This document shows, in pieces, positions 27,635 to 36,947 of a stretch of DNA of 36,947 nucleotides. Position 1 is the stretch's first letter. Each line of letters begins with the position of its first letter. The stretch is from positions 1-36,947 of the forward strand of contig JAQUOE010000002.1 in assembly GCA_028717265.1 (NCBI GenBank), read 5' to 3'. The stretch is from Actinomycetota bacterium (GTDB lineage: Bacteria > Actinomycetota > Humimicrobiia > Humimicrobiales > Humimicrobiaceae). Position numbers and translations under genes: made by a program. Under the pieces are notes generated by a model. The model was not told the DNA's origin and searched no databases. It was given only the letters and a program-made list of their open reading frames with translations.

Positions 27635-28551
27635 TCGGCCTCCTTGCTTGTTATCATTGTACCTATACCGGCATCAGTAAATATTTCTACAAGTATTGAA
27701 TGTTTCTTGACTCCATTAAGTATGTGAGTCCTTTCTGCTCCTGATTTTAAGGCGGTTATACAAGCAATCACCTTTGGAATCATACCTGAACTTATTTTTC
27801 CCGATTCCAGTAATTTTATACACTTATCCACGGTCAATATCGATATTAATTTGTTTCCTTTTCTGTTTTTTTCCATAATGCCATCCACATCTGTCAGGAG
27901 GACCATTTTCTTTGCATCAAGTGAAATCGCGATCTCTGCGGCACATGTATCAGCGTTGATATTATATATGTTTCCTTTATCATCGACTCCAAGTGTAGCA
28001 ATAACCGGTATATAACCGTCGTCAAGGATATTATTCAAAAAACCGGAATTTATACTGTCTATTTCTCCTACCAATCCCAGGTCTATATTTTTTCCATTCT
28101 TTTTATATTCTTTTTTATGGCATTTTATAAAGCTGGCATCATTTCCTGATATTCCTATTGCAATACTTCCGTGCTTATTGAGAAAAGATACTATTTTAGT
28201 ATTTATATTCCCAATAAGGACCATTTTTACTATTTCCATCGAATCTCTATCAGTGACTCTCAATCCGTCTATAAATTCTGACTTTATTCCTTTCTCTGAT
28301 AACATCCCGCTGATCTGTTTACCGCCTCCATGTATCAGAATCACTTTTATTCCAACATATTTCATAAGGATCAAATCATTCAATACGCTCTGAAGAACAT
28401 TGTCATTTTCCATCATGCTGCCGCCTATTTTTACCACAACTACTTTATCGGAATATTCTTTTATATAAGGCAATGACTCCAGTAATACTTCTACCTTATT
28501 CGTATATAACTCGGTTTCTTTTTCATCTTTGTTTAATTTTGATCGGGTCAT
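27631..28551 (-). CDS. argB: acetylglutamate kinase
   Basis: VVVKIGGSMM, ILIHGGGKQIS, NINADTCAAEIA, SSGMIPKV; 4-nt overlap with argD. Confidence 0.96.
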   Translation of the reverse strand: MTRSKLNKDEKETELYTNKVEVLLESLPYIKEYSDKVVVVKIGGSMMENDNVLQSVLNDLILMKYVGIKVILIHGGGKQISGMLSEKGIKSEFIDGLRVTDRDSMEIVKMVLIGNINTKIVSFLNKHGSIAIGISGNDASFIKCHKKEYKKNGKNIDLGLVGEIDSINSGFLNNILDDGYIPVIATLGVDDKGNIYNINADTCAAEIAISLDAKKMVLLTDVDGIMEKNRKGNKLISILTVDKCIKLLESGKISSGMIPKVIACITALKSGAERTHILNGVKKHSILVEIFTDAGIGTMITSKEAE

Positions 28552-28595
28552 TTTATTTGCTTCTCCTAAAAACTTTTTTGATAACTGTTCTATTA

Positions 28596-29840
28596 TTATG
28601 TATGATATAAAGCATTTATCTTTACATAATCAATCGATAGATCTGAGGTCAAAACATTGAATTCTTCTTTGCCGGAGTTCAGGTCCACGGTAAATTTTAT
28701 TTCTTTTCTTTTCATTATCTTATCCGTATACTTCCTGTTAAAATCCACTCCCATACCGTTTTTTACAACCAGGACATCTTCTATATAAATATTGACTTTA
28801 TCCGGATCAAAATTACACTCTGCCGAACCAAGGGCTGAATTTATTCTTCCCCAGTTAAGATCCTGTCCGAACATTGCTGTTTTAAATAAATTAGAGTTTG
28901 CAACTTTAAATGCGAGTATTTTTGCATCCGATTTTTTCTTTACATTTATAATCTTTATTTCTATAAGTTTGGTTGCTCCTTCCCCATCCAGAATTATTTT
29001 TCTGGCAAGATCCCTCATTACATAAGAAAAAGCGTTTTTGAATTCTTTATAATATTTACCTGCTTTATTATCCAATATGACATTGCTTTTTGAATTTGCC
29101 ATGACTATTATCATATCGTTTGTACTCTGGCAGCCATCCACTGTTATATGGTTGAAACTTTCTTCTGCTTCTTCGAGAAGAAGGCTATCAAGCAGCTTAC
29201 CTGAAATTTTTACATTGGTGGTTATAAAAACCAGCAGAGTAGCCATATTTGGCTCTATCATCCCCGAACCTTTTGCCATACCACATATCATTATATCTTC
29301 ACCGGACACGGTTTTGATTTTAACTGCTGTTTCTTTTGTGACCAGATCTGTGGTAAGTATTGCTTTAGCTGCATCATGCCCGCCATCCGCGCTTAATATA
29401 TCGGAACATATACTGATGCCTTTTTTTATTTTCTCCATCGGAAGCTGCTGCCCTATCACTCCCGTAGATGAGATAAGTATATTTTTTTTATCAATATCCA
29501 GCTGATGCGCCGCAATATCTATAGTTTCTAAAGCATTCTCATGTCCTTTCTTTCCATTACAGGCATTGGCAATTCCGCTATTTACTATAATTGCTTTTAT
29601 ATTTTTAGTTTTCTCAAGCTGTTTCTTTGTAATTATTACGGAAGCGGCCTGAAACTTATTTGTAGTGAATATGCCGCTGCATACACTTCCTCCGGGAGAA
29701 TAGATTATGCAAATATCCGGTTTTCCCGAACTTTTTAAACCGCAGTGACATGCTGAGGCATAAAATCCCGGAACACTGGTTATGCTTCCGTTTTCTATAA
29801 TATCGAAATCTATGTTCTTTTTATTTAAATTGCTTCCCAT
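28596..29840 (-). CDS. argJ: bifunctional glutamate N-acetyltransferase/ornithine acetyltransferase
   Basis: VNSGIANACNGKKG, autocleavage-type GSGMIEPNMATLLVFITT, DLNWGRINSALG. Confidence 0.96.
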   Translation of the reverse strand: MGSNLNKKNIDFDIIENGSITSVPGFYASACHCGLKSSGKPDICIIYSPGGSVCSGIFTTNKFQAASVIITKKQLEKTKNIKAIIVNSGIANACNGKKGHENALETIDIAAHQLDIDKKNILISSTGVIGQQLPMEKIKKGISICSDILSADGGHDAAKAILTTDLVTKETAVKIKTVSGEDIMICGMAKGSGMIEPNMATLLVFITTNVKISGKLLDSLLLEEAEESFNHITVDGCQSTNDMIIVMANSKSNVILDNKAGKYYKEFKNAFSYVMRDLARKIILDGEGATKLIEIKIINVKKKSDAKILAFKVANSNLFKTAMFGQDLNWGRINSALGSAECNFDPDKVNIYIEDVLVVKNGMGVDFNRKYTDKIMKRKEIKFTVDLNSGKEEFNVLTSDLSIDYVKINALYHT

Positions 29841-29868
29841 TTTTAATCTCTTTCAATGTAGTTTATTT

Positions 29869-30927
29869 TTAAAATATTCCGTTAAAATCCAATCCCTCTT
29901 TTTCTTCGAAATCCATCATTATATTCATATTCTGCACGGCCTGACCGGCAGCGCCTTTTAAAAGATTGTCCAGTACACTGAATATTTTTAATGTGCCTGT
30001 CCTTGCATCAAAACCGAAGCCAACCAGGCACATATTTGTTCCTACTGCATCTTTTAATTGCGGCATTTCGGTACCTGTAAATTTTACAAACGGCAGGTCC
30101 TTGCAAAACTTTTCAAACAGATAATATATCTTCTCTTCCATATTGCTTTCTACCGAGTCGCCAACCCTGCAATATATGGATGTAAAAATACCTCTGTTAA
30201 CAGGAAGAAGATGAGGTGTAAAGCTTATTTTAAATTTCTTTCCGGAAATATTTTCCAATTCCTGTTCTATTTCTCCTATATGCCTGTGCCCAATGGTAGA
30301 ATAGGCATAAAAATTGCTATCCATACTGGTAAAAAGATACTCGTCCTTTAATTTCCTCCCGGCACCGCTGATTCCTGACTTTGAATCAATGCAAATATCT
30401 ATTATGTCGATATCATTTTTCATAAGCGGTGCAAGTCCCAGCAGAATAGAAGTAGGATAACATCCGGGATTTGCGACATGATCACTTGATTCTATCTTCT
30501 CTTTATTTATTTCAGGAAGGCCATATATAAAATCAGAAAGCATGCCTTTCATTATATGTTCCGTTCCATACCAGTATTTATAGTCAATGGGATTTTTTAA
30601 CCTGAAATCAGATCCCAGATCTATTACTTTAAAAGAAAAATCTCCGGATATCCCTTTCAGATACTCCATTGATTCAAAAGGAGGAAGACAGAGAAACATG
30701 ATATCGATACCCTCCAGGTCTCCTTCTTTGGCCTCTTCTATAAAAGTAATTTTTTTATCCTTTTTATCATTGAATGCCGGAAAAACCTCGCACACAGACA
30801 GATTTTTATATTTCCTCGATGTCGCAAAACTTATATCGACATATTTATGCCTGCTTAATATTTTCACAAGTTCTAATCCTGTAAAACCTGAGCCCCCAAT
30901 TATTCCGGCTTTTATTTTATTTTTCAT
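29869..30927 (-). CDS. argC: N-acetyl-gamma-glutamyl-phosphate reductase
   Basis: GIIGGSGFTGLELVKIL, VANPGCYPTSILLGLAPL, GHRHIGEIEQEL. Confidence 0.96.
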   Translation of the reverse strand: MKNKIKAGIIGGSGFTGLELVKILSRHKYVDISFATSRKYKNLSVCEVFPAFNDKKDKKITFIEEAKEGDLEGIDIMFLCLPPFESMEYLKGISGDFSFKVIDLGSDFRLKNPIDYKYWYGTEHIMKGMLSDFIYGLPEINKEKIESSDHVANPGCYPTSILLGLAPLMKNDIDIIDICIDSKSGISGAGRKLKDEYLFTSMDSNFYAYSTIGHRHIGEIEQELENISGKKFKISFTPHLLPVNRGIFTSIYCRVGDSVESNMEEKIYYLFEKFCKDLPFVKFTGTEMPQLKDAVGTNMCLVGFGFDARTGTLKIFSVLDNLLKGAAGQAVQNMNIMMDFEEKEGLDFNGIF

Positions 30928-30956
30928 ATAAGTACCTTTCGATCATTAATTCGCAT

Positions 30957-30985
30957 ATTATACATAATTATTAAATATTATGCAA
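30957..30985 (-). promoter_or_regulatory. arg operon promoter TTGCAT-N17-TATAAT
   Basis: Consensus -10 with 17-nt spacing, 30 bp upstream of the argC start; imperfect inverted repeat overlaps it. Confidence 0.6.
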
Positions 30986-31017
30986 CTTTTATTTATAGAT
31001 ATTTTTATTTATTGAGA

Positions 31018-32526
31018 TTAAATGACCTTTTTTAATTTTTTGAGTATGAGGTAAACAATTGTGAGTAAGAAAATTGTTCCGATATATATAATTACCAGCA
31101 TATCGCCGTATTTTGTATAAAAGGTCTTCTCCTTTACAAGAAAGACACTTCCGTAAAATACCGTTCTGCTTAAAAGATCCGATCTTGCCACCAGTTCCCC
31201 ATCGGGAGAAATTATGGCTGATATACCCGTATTCGCACAATGAACTACATAACATCCATTCTCTATCGCCCTGACTTTTGAAAATATTAAATGGTGCCAT
31301 GGCGCGATACTATCATCAAGACTTGCATTATCAGAGAGTATGAATATTGCTTCCGCATCATTGTTTCTTACATTTCTTGTAATAGACGGAATTGTCGATT
31401 CGTAACATATCTCTACTCCTATCTTACCCTTGCCAGGATAGTCGATGGAGTTATAATCTCCGGCAGGGATTAAATTTACTACCGAAAAATCCAAAAATTT
31501 CAAGAAACCTAAAATCTTTGGATATGGTATATACTGACTGAACGGTACAGGGTGGGTCTCGTCATATCTTCCTGTTATTTCCATATCCGGGTTGTAAAGC
31601 AGAGCTGAATCATAATATCTGTCGAATTCGTCATCGTGCGTATATTGGCCGATAAGCATATAAAGGTTTTCTGTTTTTGCAATTGTTTTGGCCCAGTCTT
31701 TGAAGTTTTTATTTTCTTCCATAAATCCCCACAGCATACTTTCAGGATAGACGACCAGATCGGTATCTTCCCTAAAAAAAGTCTCTTCATGATAAGGTTC
31801 CGGAATTATTTCCATGCCTTTTCCTGAATATTTATCTCCCAGGAGTATATTTGGCTGTACCAGTGCCAGCTTTATCTCGCTGTAACCCTTATCACTGATT
31901 ACCCTGTTTAAATTATTGTTTACACTCACAATGCCATAGGCAACAAACACCATTAAAATTGATATACTTATAATCAGAAACTTGAATGCTGCTTTTTTAT
32001 TCTCTATTAAAAATAATATAGTCTCAAAAATAGCGGTATTAAAAAGGATTATAATGAAGGACACTCCATATATACCTGTAAATCTCGTAATCTGCATAAG
32101 CGGCAGGAAACTGTGCTGAGAGTATCCAATTATTCCTATTGTGAAAGCGAGAAGTGTTTGCGACCTGATAAATTCTATGAATATCCATACAGCTGGTATC
32201 AGAAACATCCTCAAGACCGGTTGATGGATTTTTTTAAATATAAAATATATAGATGTCCCGTAGATCAAAAAAATTATACTTAAAAGAGGTGTCAGAAGCG
32301 GCCATACAAATTTAACCGGAAGTGTGTTCATCCAGTAAGTAACACCTGTAAAGAATCCCATACCGCATATAAAGCTAAATAAAACAGTTTGTTTGAGATT
32401 TGAATTATATATTACAAATAAAAATGGTATTAATGAAAACCATGCAAAAAACCCCAGCTCTCTGAAACTCAGGAACAGAAACAACACAGATAGTAACGTA
32501 AGTATCGTTCGGTGATAATTTTTCAT
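31018..32526 (-). CDS. lnt: apolipoprotein N-acyltransferase
   Basis: Multi-TM N-terminus plus nitrilase fold GVEICYESTIPSITRNVRNNDAEAIFILSDNASLDDSIAPWHHLIFSKVRAIENG. Confidence 0.92.
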   Translation of the reverse strand: MKNYHRTILTLLSVLFLFLSFRELGFFAWFSLIPFLFVIYNSNLKQTVLFSFICGMGFFTGVTYWMNTLPVKFVWPLLTPLLSIIFLIYGTSIYFIFKKIHQPVLRMFLIPAVWIFIEFIRSQTLLAFTIGIIGYSQHSFLPLMQITRFTGIYGVSFIIILFNTAIFETILFLIENKKAAFKFLIISISILMVFVAYGIVSVNNNLNRVISDKGYSEIKLALVQPNILLGDKYSGKGMEIIPEPYHEETFFREDTDLVVYPESMLWGFMEENKNFKDWAKTIAKTENLYMLIGQYTHDDEFDRYYDSALLYNPDMEITGRYDETHPVPFSQYIPYPKILGFLKFLDFSVVNLIPAGDYNSIDYPGKGKIGVEICYESTIPSITRNVRNNDAEAIFILSDNASLDDSIAPWHHLIFSKVRAIENGCYVVHCANTGISAIISPDGELVARSDLLSRTVFYGSVFLVKEKTFYTKYGDMLVIIYIGTIFLLTIVYLILKKLKKVI

Positions 32527-32599
32527 ATTGTCCCTATATTATAAATATCGGAAATCATGCAGGCTTATAAAGGCTAAGGTGAACGATCTGCAAAGATCA

Positions 32600-32615
32600 A
32601 TATATATATATATAT
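32600..32615. repeat. (AT)n simple repeat
   Basis: atatatatatatatat read directly. Confidence 0.8.
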
Positions 32616-32618
32616 TAT

Positions 32619-33299
32619 TTAACCATAGCCCGGAAAGTAATCTTTTACTATACTGCTCTTTTTAATATTCAATTTTAATAGAATCTCTTCTACGATTCTT
32701 ACCATGACCATAGGACCTGAAATATAAAAAATCCGATCCTCCAGATCCGCGACTTTTTCTTTTATTATTTCTTCATTAATAAGCTGTGGTTCTATTACGA
32801 AATGAATCAGCGGCCATTCATATTTCTTCTTTATTTCATTAAAAACGTCCATAAAGATAATCCCATCAGCTTTGCCACAGTAAAAAAGGATTATATCCGT
32901 TAATCTGCCTTCGTGTGCCAGATCCATTAAAATTGAACGATATGGTGTGATTCCAATTCCTCCGGCAATAAATATATATTTTGCTTTTAAATTTTCTAAT
33001 ATAAAATCTCCGCCCAAATTGAATCCTTCTATCGAGCTTCCCTGATTTAATTTAAACAACGCTTTTTTAAAGGAACTTCCATTTTCAAAATCAAATTTTG
33101 TCGTTAAGAAAATATTTTTCTCAGAAGGTGCCGAAGAAATAGTAAAATGTCTGATTTCCCCTCTATCATCCGGATTTTCATGAGGTATTTTAAAAAAAAT
33201 ATATTGCCCGGCTTTCCAGTTCACAGGATTTTCAGGTTCAAATACGAAAGTATAAATATCTTTTGCTTCTTGAATTTTCTTAATTAAAGTCAGTTTCAT
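32619..33299 (-). CDS. FNR-like FAD/NAD(P)-binding oxidoreductase (no 2Fe-2S domain)
   Basis: FAD motif RHFTISSAP, IFIAGGIGITPYRSIL, YISGPMVMV, C-terminal DYFPGYG. Confidence 0.87.
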   Translation of the reverse strand: MKLTLIKKIQEAKDIYTFVFEPENPVNWKAGQYIFFKIPHENPDDRGEIRHFTISSAPSEKNIFLTTKFDFENGSSFKKALFKLNQGSSIEGFNLGGDFILENLKAKYIFIAGGIGITPYRSILMDLAHEGRLTDIILFYCGKADGIIFMDVFNEIKKKYEWPLIHFVIEPQLINEEIIKEKVADLEDRIFYISGPMVMVRIVEEILLKLNIKKSSIVKDYFPGYG

Positions 33300-33373
33300 T
33301 TTTTTTATTTTATAAAATAACTTTAATTATTACCCGGTAAAGGTAAAAAATTTATTATATGTAAAATAAAATT

Positions 33374-33437
33374 AAAAAAAAATAGAGTTAATAATTTTAA
33401 AATATTATATCACGATTAAATGATTATTAACTCTATT
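33374..33437 (-). terminator. intrinsic terminator downstream of the 33454 gene
   Basis: 15-bp perfect inverted repeat AATAGAGTTAATAAT-N27-ATTATTAACTCTATT followed on minus strand by a T run. Confidence 0.7.
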
Positions 33438-33453
33438 AAAAATTATTTACGTC

Positions 33454-33825
33454 TTAAACAACTACCTGCATATTTTCTATTAAACTGGTGCTGCCGTTTT
33501 CTTCAGTTCCATTGTCTCGCCATTCTTCAAATCTCTCTAACTGTTCGCCATTGGGATGTAATCCTTCTCTGAATCTTCTGCCGATAAAAAAAGTCCCCAG
33601 ACTCAAACCGCCTGTTATTACTACAAGTATGGTTAAAACTATTGCAAGTATCTTTACCCATCTTAATTTTTTAATTCCAAATATGATCCATAATGCCACA
33701 ACGATTATCAGCATTCCAATAGCTATATATGGTAAATACCCGATCAGCCTGAATATAATAAAAAAACCGCCCGGTCCGGCCATTTGCTGCAAAAAATCCC
33801 CCTTTTTAAAATGATAATTTTTCAT
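33454..33825 (-). CDS. small membrane protein, unknown function
   Basis: 123 aa, about three hydrophobic segments; follows a histidine kinase gene on the same strand. Confidence 0.6.
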   Translation of the reverse strand: MKNYHFKKGDFLQQMAGPGGFFIIFRLIGYLPYIAIGMLIIVVALWIIFGIKKLRWVKILAIVLTILVVITGGLSLGTFFIGRRFREGLHPNGEQLERFEEWRDNGTEENGSTSLIENMQVVV

Positions 33826-33874
33826 TATATAACTTAAAAATGGAGAAAAACTGGAGGATAAAATTAGTTCAATT

Positions 33875-35038
33875 CTAAATAATCAACGGCAGCAATACTT
33901 TTAATGTTACTTCTTTCTTTATATTGTTATAGTCTGCCTTTATCTCTCCGTTATGATTTTCTACAATTTTCTTACTTATGGAAAGTCCCAGTCCAAAACC
34001 TTTGCTTTCAGTTGTGGCAGAAGTCTTATAAAACCGTTCAAAAATATTGAGCAGATCCTTTTCTTTTATTATAGTACTCGTATTCGTAATATTAAAAATC
34101 AATAATTTACTTTTTTTATCATTTGACAGGCTTATCGTTAATTCCCTGCCGGGAATACTATATTTTATAGCATTGTCCATAAGATTGAATAAAAGTTGTT
34201 CAAGCTGTATCTTATTTCCAGGGACTTCAAACTTGCCATTAAAGATTGTCCTTAATACAATTTCCCTTGAATCGATTTGATTTTCAAATAATTTTAACAT
34301 TTTATCCAGAATTTCTTTAATATTAACAGGAACAAATACTGCCTTACTGCCATTTTCTTCAAGATTGGATAGAATCAAAAGCTCTTCTGTTATCCTGGAC
34401 AACCTCATAATCTCATCATTGATCAGCTCGATGGTTTCTTTGTAATCTTTTGTAGCAATATCTCTTTTTTGTTTTAATACATCTATTTTCGTTTTGATTA
34501 TCGTAAGAGGCGTATTTATTTCATGGGATACATTCTGGATGAATTGCTTCTGCTTCTTAAATGACATCTCAATTTTATCAAGCATATCATCAAACACCTT
34601 TGCCATATTTGAAATAGCATCCTTTCCTTTTAAATTCAATCTTAAATGTAATCTTTTCTCATCAATTTCTTTTACATTTCTGGTTATAAAATTAATCCGA
34701 TCGAGCATCCTTCTTAAAACAAGAAATCCACCCGATACAGATATTATTATGATTGCCAGTACACCGCCTGTTATAGTAAAAAATATCCTTATGAATAATC
34801 CCGGCGGCAGTACGGTTAATTGCGGCATCGGTCCGAAAGGTCCTGATACATTCAGTTCTTTAAGACGATCCATCATCAGGTTATCTATGCCGGGATGCTC
34901 GCTCAAAGCAACCATATATCTTTCGCCCATCAGATTGAATCTATAGACAATGAAAATCAAAAATCCATATAGTATGAAAGAAATAAGTATAATAACTCCA
35001 AACCATATCAATATTTTACTTTTAAACGTTAATTTCAA
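33875..35038 (-). CDS. two-component sensor histidine kinase
   Basis: Two TMs, HAMP, H-box FIQNVSHEINTPLTIIKTKI, N-box LMDNAIKYS, G-box GFGLGLSISKKIVENHNG. Confidence 0.94.
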   Translation of the reverse strand: MKLTFKSKILIWFGVIILISFILYGFLIFIVYRFNLMGERYMVALSEHPGIDNLMMDRLKELNVSGPFGPMPQLTVLPPGLFIRIFFTITGGVLAIIIISVSGGFLVLRRMLDRINFITRNVKEIDEKRLHLRLNLKGKDAISNMAKVFDDMLDKIEMSFKKQKQFIQNVSHEINTPLTIIKTKIDVLKQKRDIATKDYKETIELINDEIMRLSRITEELLILSNLEENGSKAVFVPVNIKEILDKMLKLFENQIDSREIVLRTIFNGKFEVPGNKIQLEQLLFNLMDNAIKYSIPGRELTISLSNDKKSKLLIFNITNTSTIIKEKDLLNIFERFYKTSATTESKGFGLGLSISKKIVENHNGEIKADYNNIKKEVTLKVLLPLII

Positions 35039-35061
35039 TTAATTCGCCTTCCGGATTATAA

Positions 35062-35739
35062 TTATTTATCAATCTTTCTGCTTAAAACTCTATATCCCGA
35101 ACCATAAACAGTTTCAATAAGCCTGCCGGATTTACCTAATTTTCTTCTTAAATTTTTGATATGGGTATCTACTATATTGGTAAAGATATCTACATTTCTA
35201 TCCCACGCATGTTCAAGTATTTGATTTCTACTGACAAGCTGCCCTTCATGTCTTAAAAGATATTCCAAAATCATAAATTCCTTTTTAGTAAGTTTTATCT
35301 CTTTTTCTCCTATAAATACCTGCTCTTTATCCAGATACATTTTCAGGTCCGAGATACACAGCGTATTTTCCTTATTTTTTGAGGTTCTTCTTAGAAGTGC
35401 CCTTATTCTTGCAAGAAGCTCCGAAAACTCGAAGGGCTTTGTAAGATAATCATCGGCGCCGCAGTTCAATCCATTTACAATATTTTCTATCTGTTTCTTA
35501 GCGGTCAGCATTATTACAAAACTATCTCTTTTCTCTTTTCTTATTCTGCGGCATAAATCTTCCCCGTCCATATCGGGAAGCATCAGATCCAGTATTATGA
35601 TATCATAATCATATTCTCCAGCCAGATAATGGCCATTCTGACCATCATAAGCAACATCTACCATAAATCTGTGCTGTTCCAGACCAATTTTTAAATTATC
35701 AGCTATAGATTTTTCGTCCTCAATAATAAGAATTTTCAT
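35062..35739 (-). CDS. OmpR/PhoB-family response regulator
   Basis: Receiver IIEDEKSIADN, DIIILDLMLPDMDG, MLTA, TKPF; C-terminal winged helix DTHIKNLRRKLGKSGRLIETVYGSGYRV. Confidence 0.96.
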   Translation of the reverse strand: MKILIIEDEKSIADNLKIGLEQHRFMVDVAYDGQNGHYLAGEYDYDIIILDLMLPDMDGEDLCRRIRKEKRDSFVIMLTAKKQIENIVNGLNCGADDYLTKPFEFSELLARIRALLRRTSKNKENTLCISDLKMYLDKEQVFIGEKEIKLTKKEFMILEYLLRHEGQLVSRNQILEHAWDRNVDIFTNIVDTHIKNLRRKLGKSGRLIETVYGSGYRVLSRKIDK

Positions 35740-35815
35740 ATTTTTAATTAAACCATAGTAAATTTATACAATTATTTTAAACAATTAAAAATTAAAGACA
35801 AATTCATATTAAACA

Positions 35816-36947
35816 CTATTCATGCCTCAATGATTCAATTGGATTGAGCCTCGCCGCTCTCATAGCAGGGAAAATACCAAAAATCAAACCTATAGCTGTA
35901 GAAAAAGATAAGGCCATAATTACAGGAGAAGCCGTGATCGGTGAACTTAAAGTTGTAAAGGCACCCAGCACCCCTGTTATAAGGACAGCAAATCCTATTC
36001 CTATAATACCTCCTGATAAACTTAATACTATACTTTCAGTAATAAATTGTATCATGATATCTCTATTTTTTGCTCCTATGGCTTTTCTTATTCCGATTTC
36101 CCTTGTTCTTTCGGTTACAGATACAAACATTATATTCATGATGCCTATGCCTCCGACTAAAAGTGAAATAGCAGCTATACTGGATAGAAGAATAACCATA
36201 ATATCAGTAACCGAACTTGCCATTTCCAGTAGTTGTGCAGAACTGCTTATTTCGAAATCGCTATTTCCTCCGGGCAGGATATGGTGCTGTATCCTCATGA
36301 TAGTCTTTGCTTCAGCTATAGCCTCATCAATAACTTCTTCGCTTGTAACCTTTGCTGTGATTTGATTGACCGTATCAATACCATATAATTTATTTTGAGC
36401 AGTTGTTATAGGAATATAGATAGAATTATCAGCACTCATACCAAAAGTATATCCAACTGACTTTAAGATTCCTGTTACTGTAAATTTTTTCCCATTTATT
36501 TTTACATTCTCACCAATGGGATTTGCCTTCCCAAAATAATCAGTTACCACATTATATCCAAGAACAACAGTATTTGATGAATTGGAAACATCATCGGCAG
36601 TAAAGAAATTGCCTTTCTCCAATTCATAGCCCGCAAAATTCAAATAATCCTCTGAAGTAGCAGTTATGTTTACACTTCCAGTCCAGTTCATATAAGAAAA
36701 AGTAGATCCGCCACCGGTTAGAACAGGCACAATTTCTTCAAGTAAACTTGCTTCTTCCTTTAAAGCTTCCACATCTTCCAGATGTAATTCACCTGCCGAA
36801 ATTTCCTCATCTTCATTTTCGGTAAATCCGTTTATAAAATTTCTACGCTGTTCCATTAAATCCGTTCCAGTCTGTGCACCTCCTATTGATTCTGCACTAA
36901 CCTCTCTTCCCCCCATGGATACCTGTTCTCTTCCGGGAGTTATCGTA
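35816..36947 (-). CDS. MacB/FtsX-like ABC transporter permease (5' end outside the window)
   Basis: MacB periplasmic core and FtsX domain (ERTREIGIRKAIGAKNRDIMIQFITESI...NPIESLRHE); frame stays open from the annotated Met to the window edge (ITPGREQVS-MGG). Confidence 0.9.
   Translation of the reverse strand, partial: TITPGREQVSMGGREVSAESIGGAQTGTDLMEQRRNFINGFTENEDEEISAGELHLEDVEALKEEASLLEEIVPVLTGGGSTFSYMNWTGSVNITATSEDYLNFAGYELEKGNFFTADDVSNSSNTVVLGYNVVTDYFGKANPIGENVKINGKKFTVTGILKSVGYTFGMSADNSIYIPITTAQNKLYGIDTVNQITAKVTSEEVIDEAIAEAKTIMRIQHHILPGGNSDFEISSSAQLLEMASSVTDIMVILLSSIAAISLLVGGIGIMNIMFVSVTERTREIGIRKAIGAKNRDIMIQFITESIVLSLSGGIIGIGFAVLITGVLGAFTTLSSPITASPVIMALSFSTAIGLIFGIFPAMRAARLNPIESLRHE

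Noticed and set aside
32600-32615. (AT)n tract as a functional element
   Set aside because: Short simple repeat in an AT-rich genome; likely neutral or slippage-prone only.
34494-34946. 150-aa plus-strand ORF
   Set aside because: Antisense to the histidine kinase; composition typical of a shadow ORF.
35844-36365. 173-aa plus-strand ORF
   Set aside because: Antisense shadow of the MacB-like permease; no recognisable domain.

Overview
AT-rich bacterial chromosomal window. It is mostly housekeeping genes, with no tRNA/rRNA, CRISPR or mobile element that I could see. Gene order (+): hpt, bifunctional nuclease (DUF151), MerR-like regulator, small PD-(D/E)XK-like protein, serine acetyltransferase. 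Then dut(-), a YneA-like LysM membrane protein (-), ilvC(+), lexA(+). A long minus-strand block follows: tyrS-hypA-[leader/ncRNA candidate]-rny-MutL-like GHKL ATPase-spoVS-miaB-miaA-dapF-dapL-hflX. Next come a class A PBP with four PASTA repeats (+), a U32 peptidase/RlhA-like protein (-), and a complete argCJBDFRGH operon (-). The right end (all -) carries lnt, an FNR-like oxidoreductase, a small membrane protein, a histidine kinase, a response regulator and an edge-truncated MacB-like permease. Gene order (BFN next to MerR, argCJBDFRGH) resembles Actinobacteria; the low GC and the rny/spoVS/miaAB/lexA grouping also resemble Clostridia. The taxon is therefore uncertain (inference). The most interesting signals are: (1) a ~350-nt non-coding region upstream of rny with its own promoter, a long-range 13-bp helix, internal hairpins, a duplicated motif and an intrinsic terminator abutting the rny RBS; (2) three matching LexA-type boxes (CAAAC-N4-GTTCG) over the predicted promoters of a YneA-like gene and lexA; (3) a stand-alone MutL-like GHKL ATPase overlapping rny; (4) a conserved-looking PD-(D/E)XK-like orphan beside a MerR gene that has a palindromic tandem repeat upstream.
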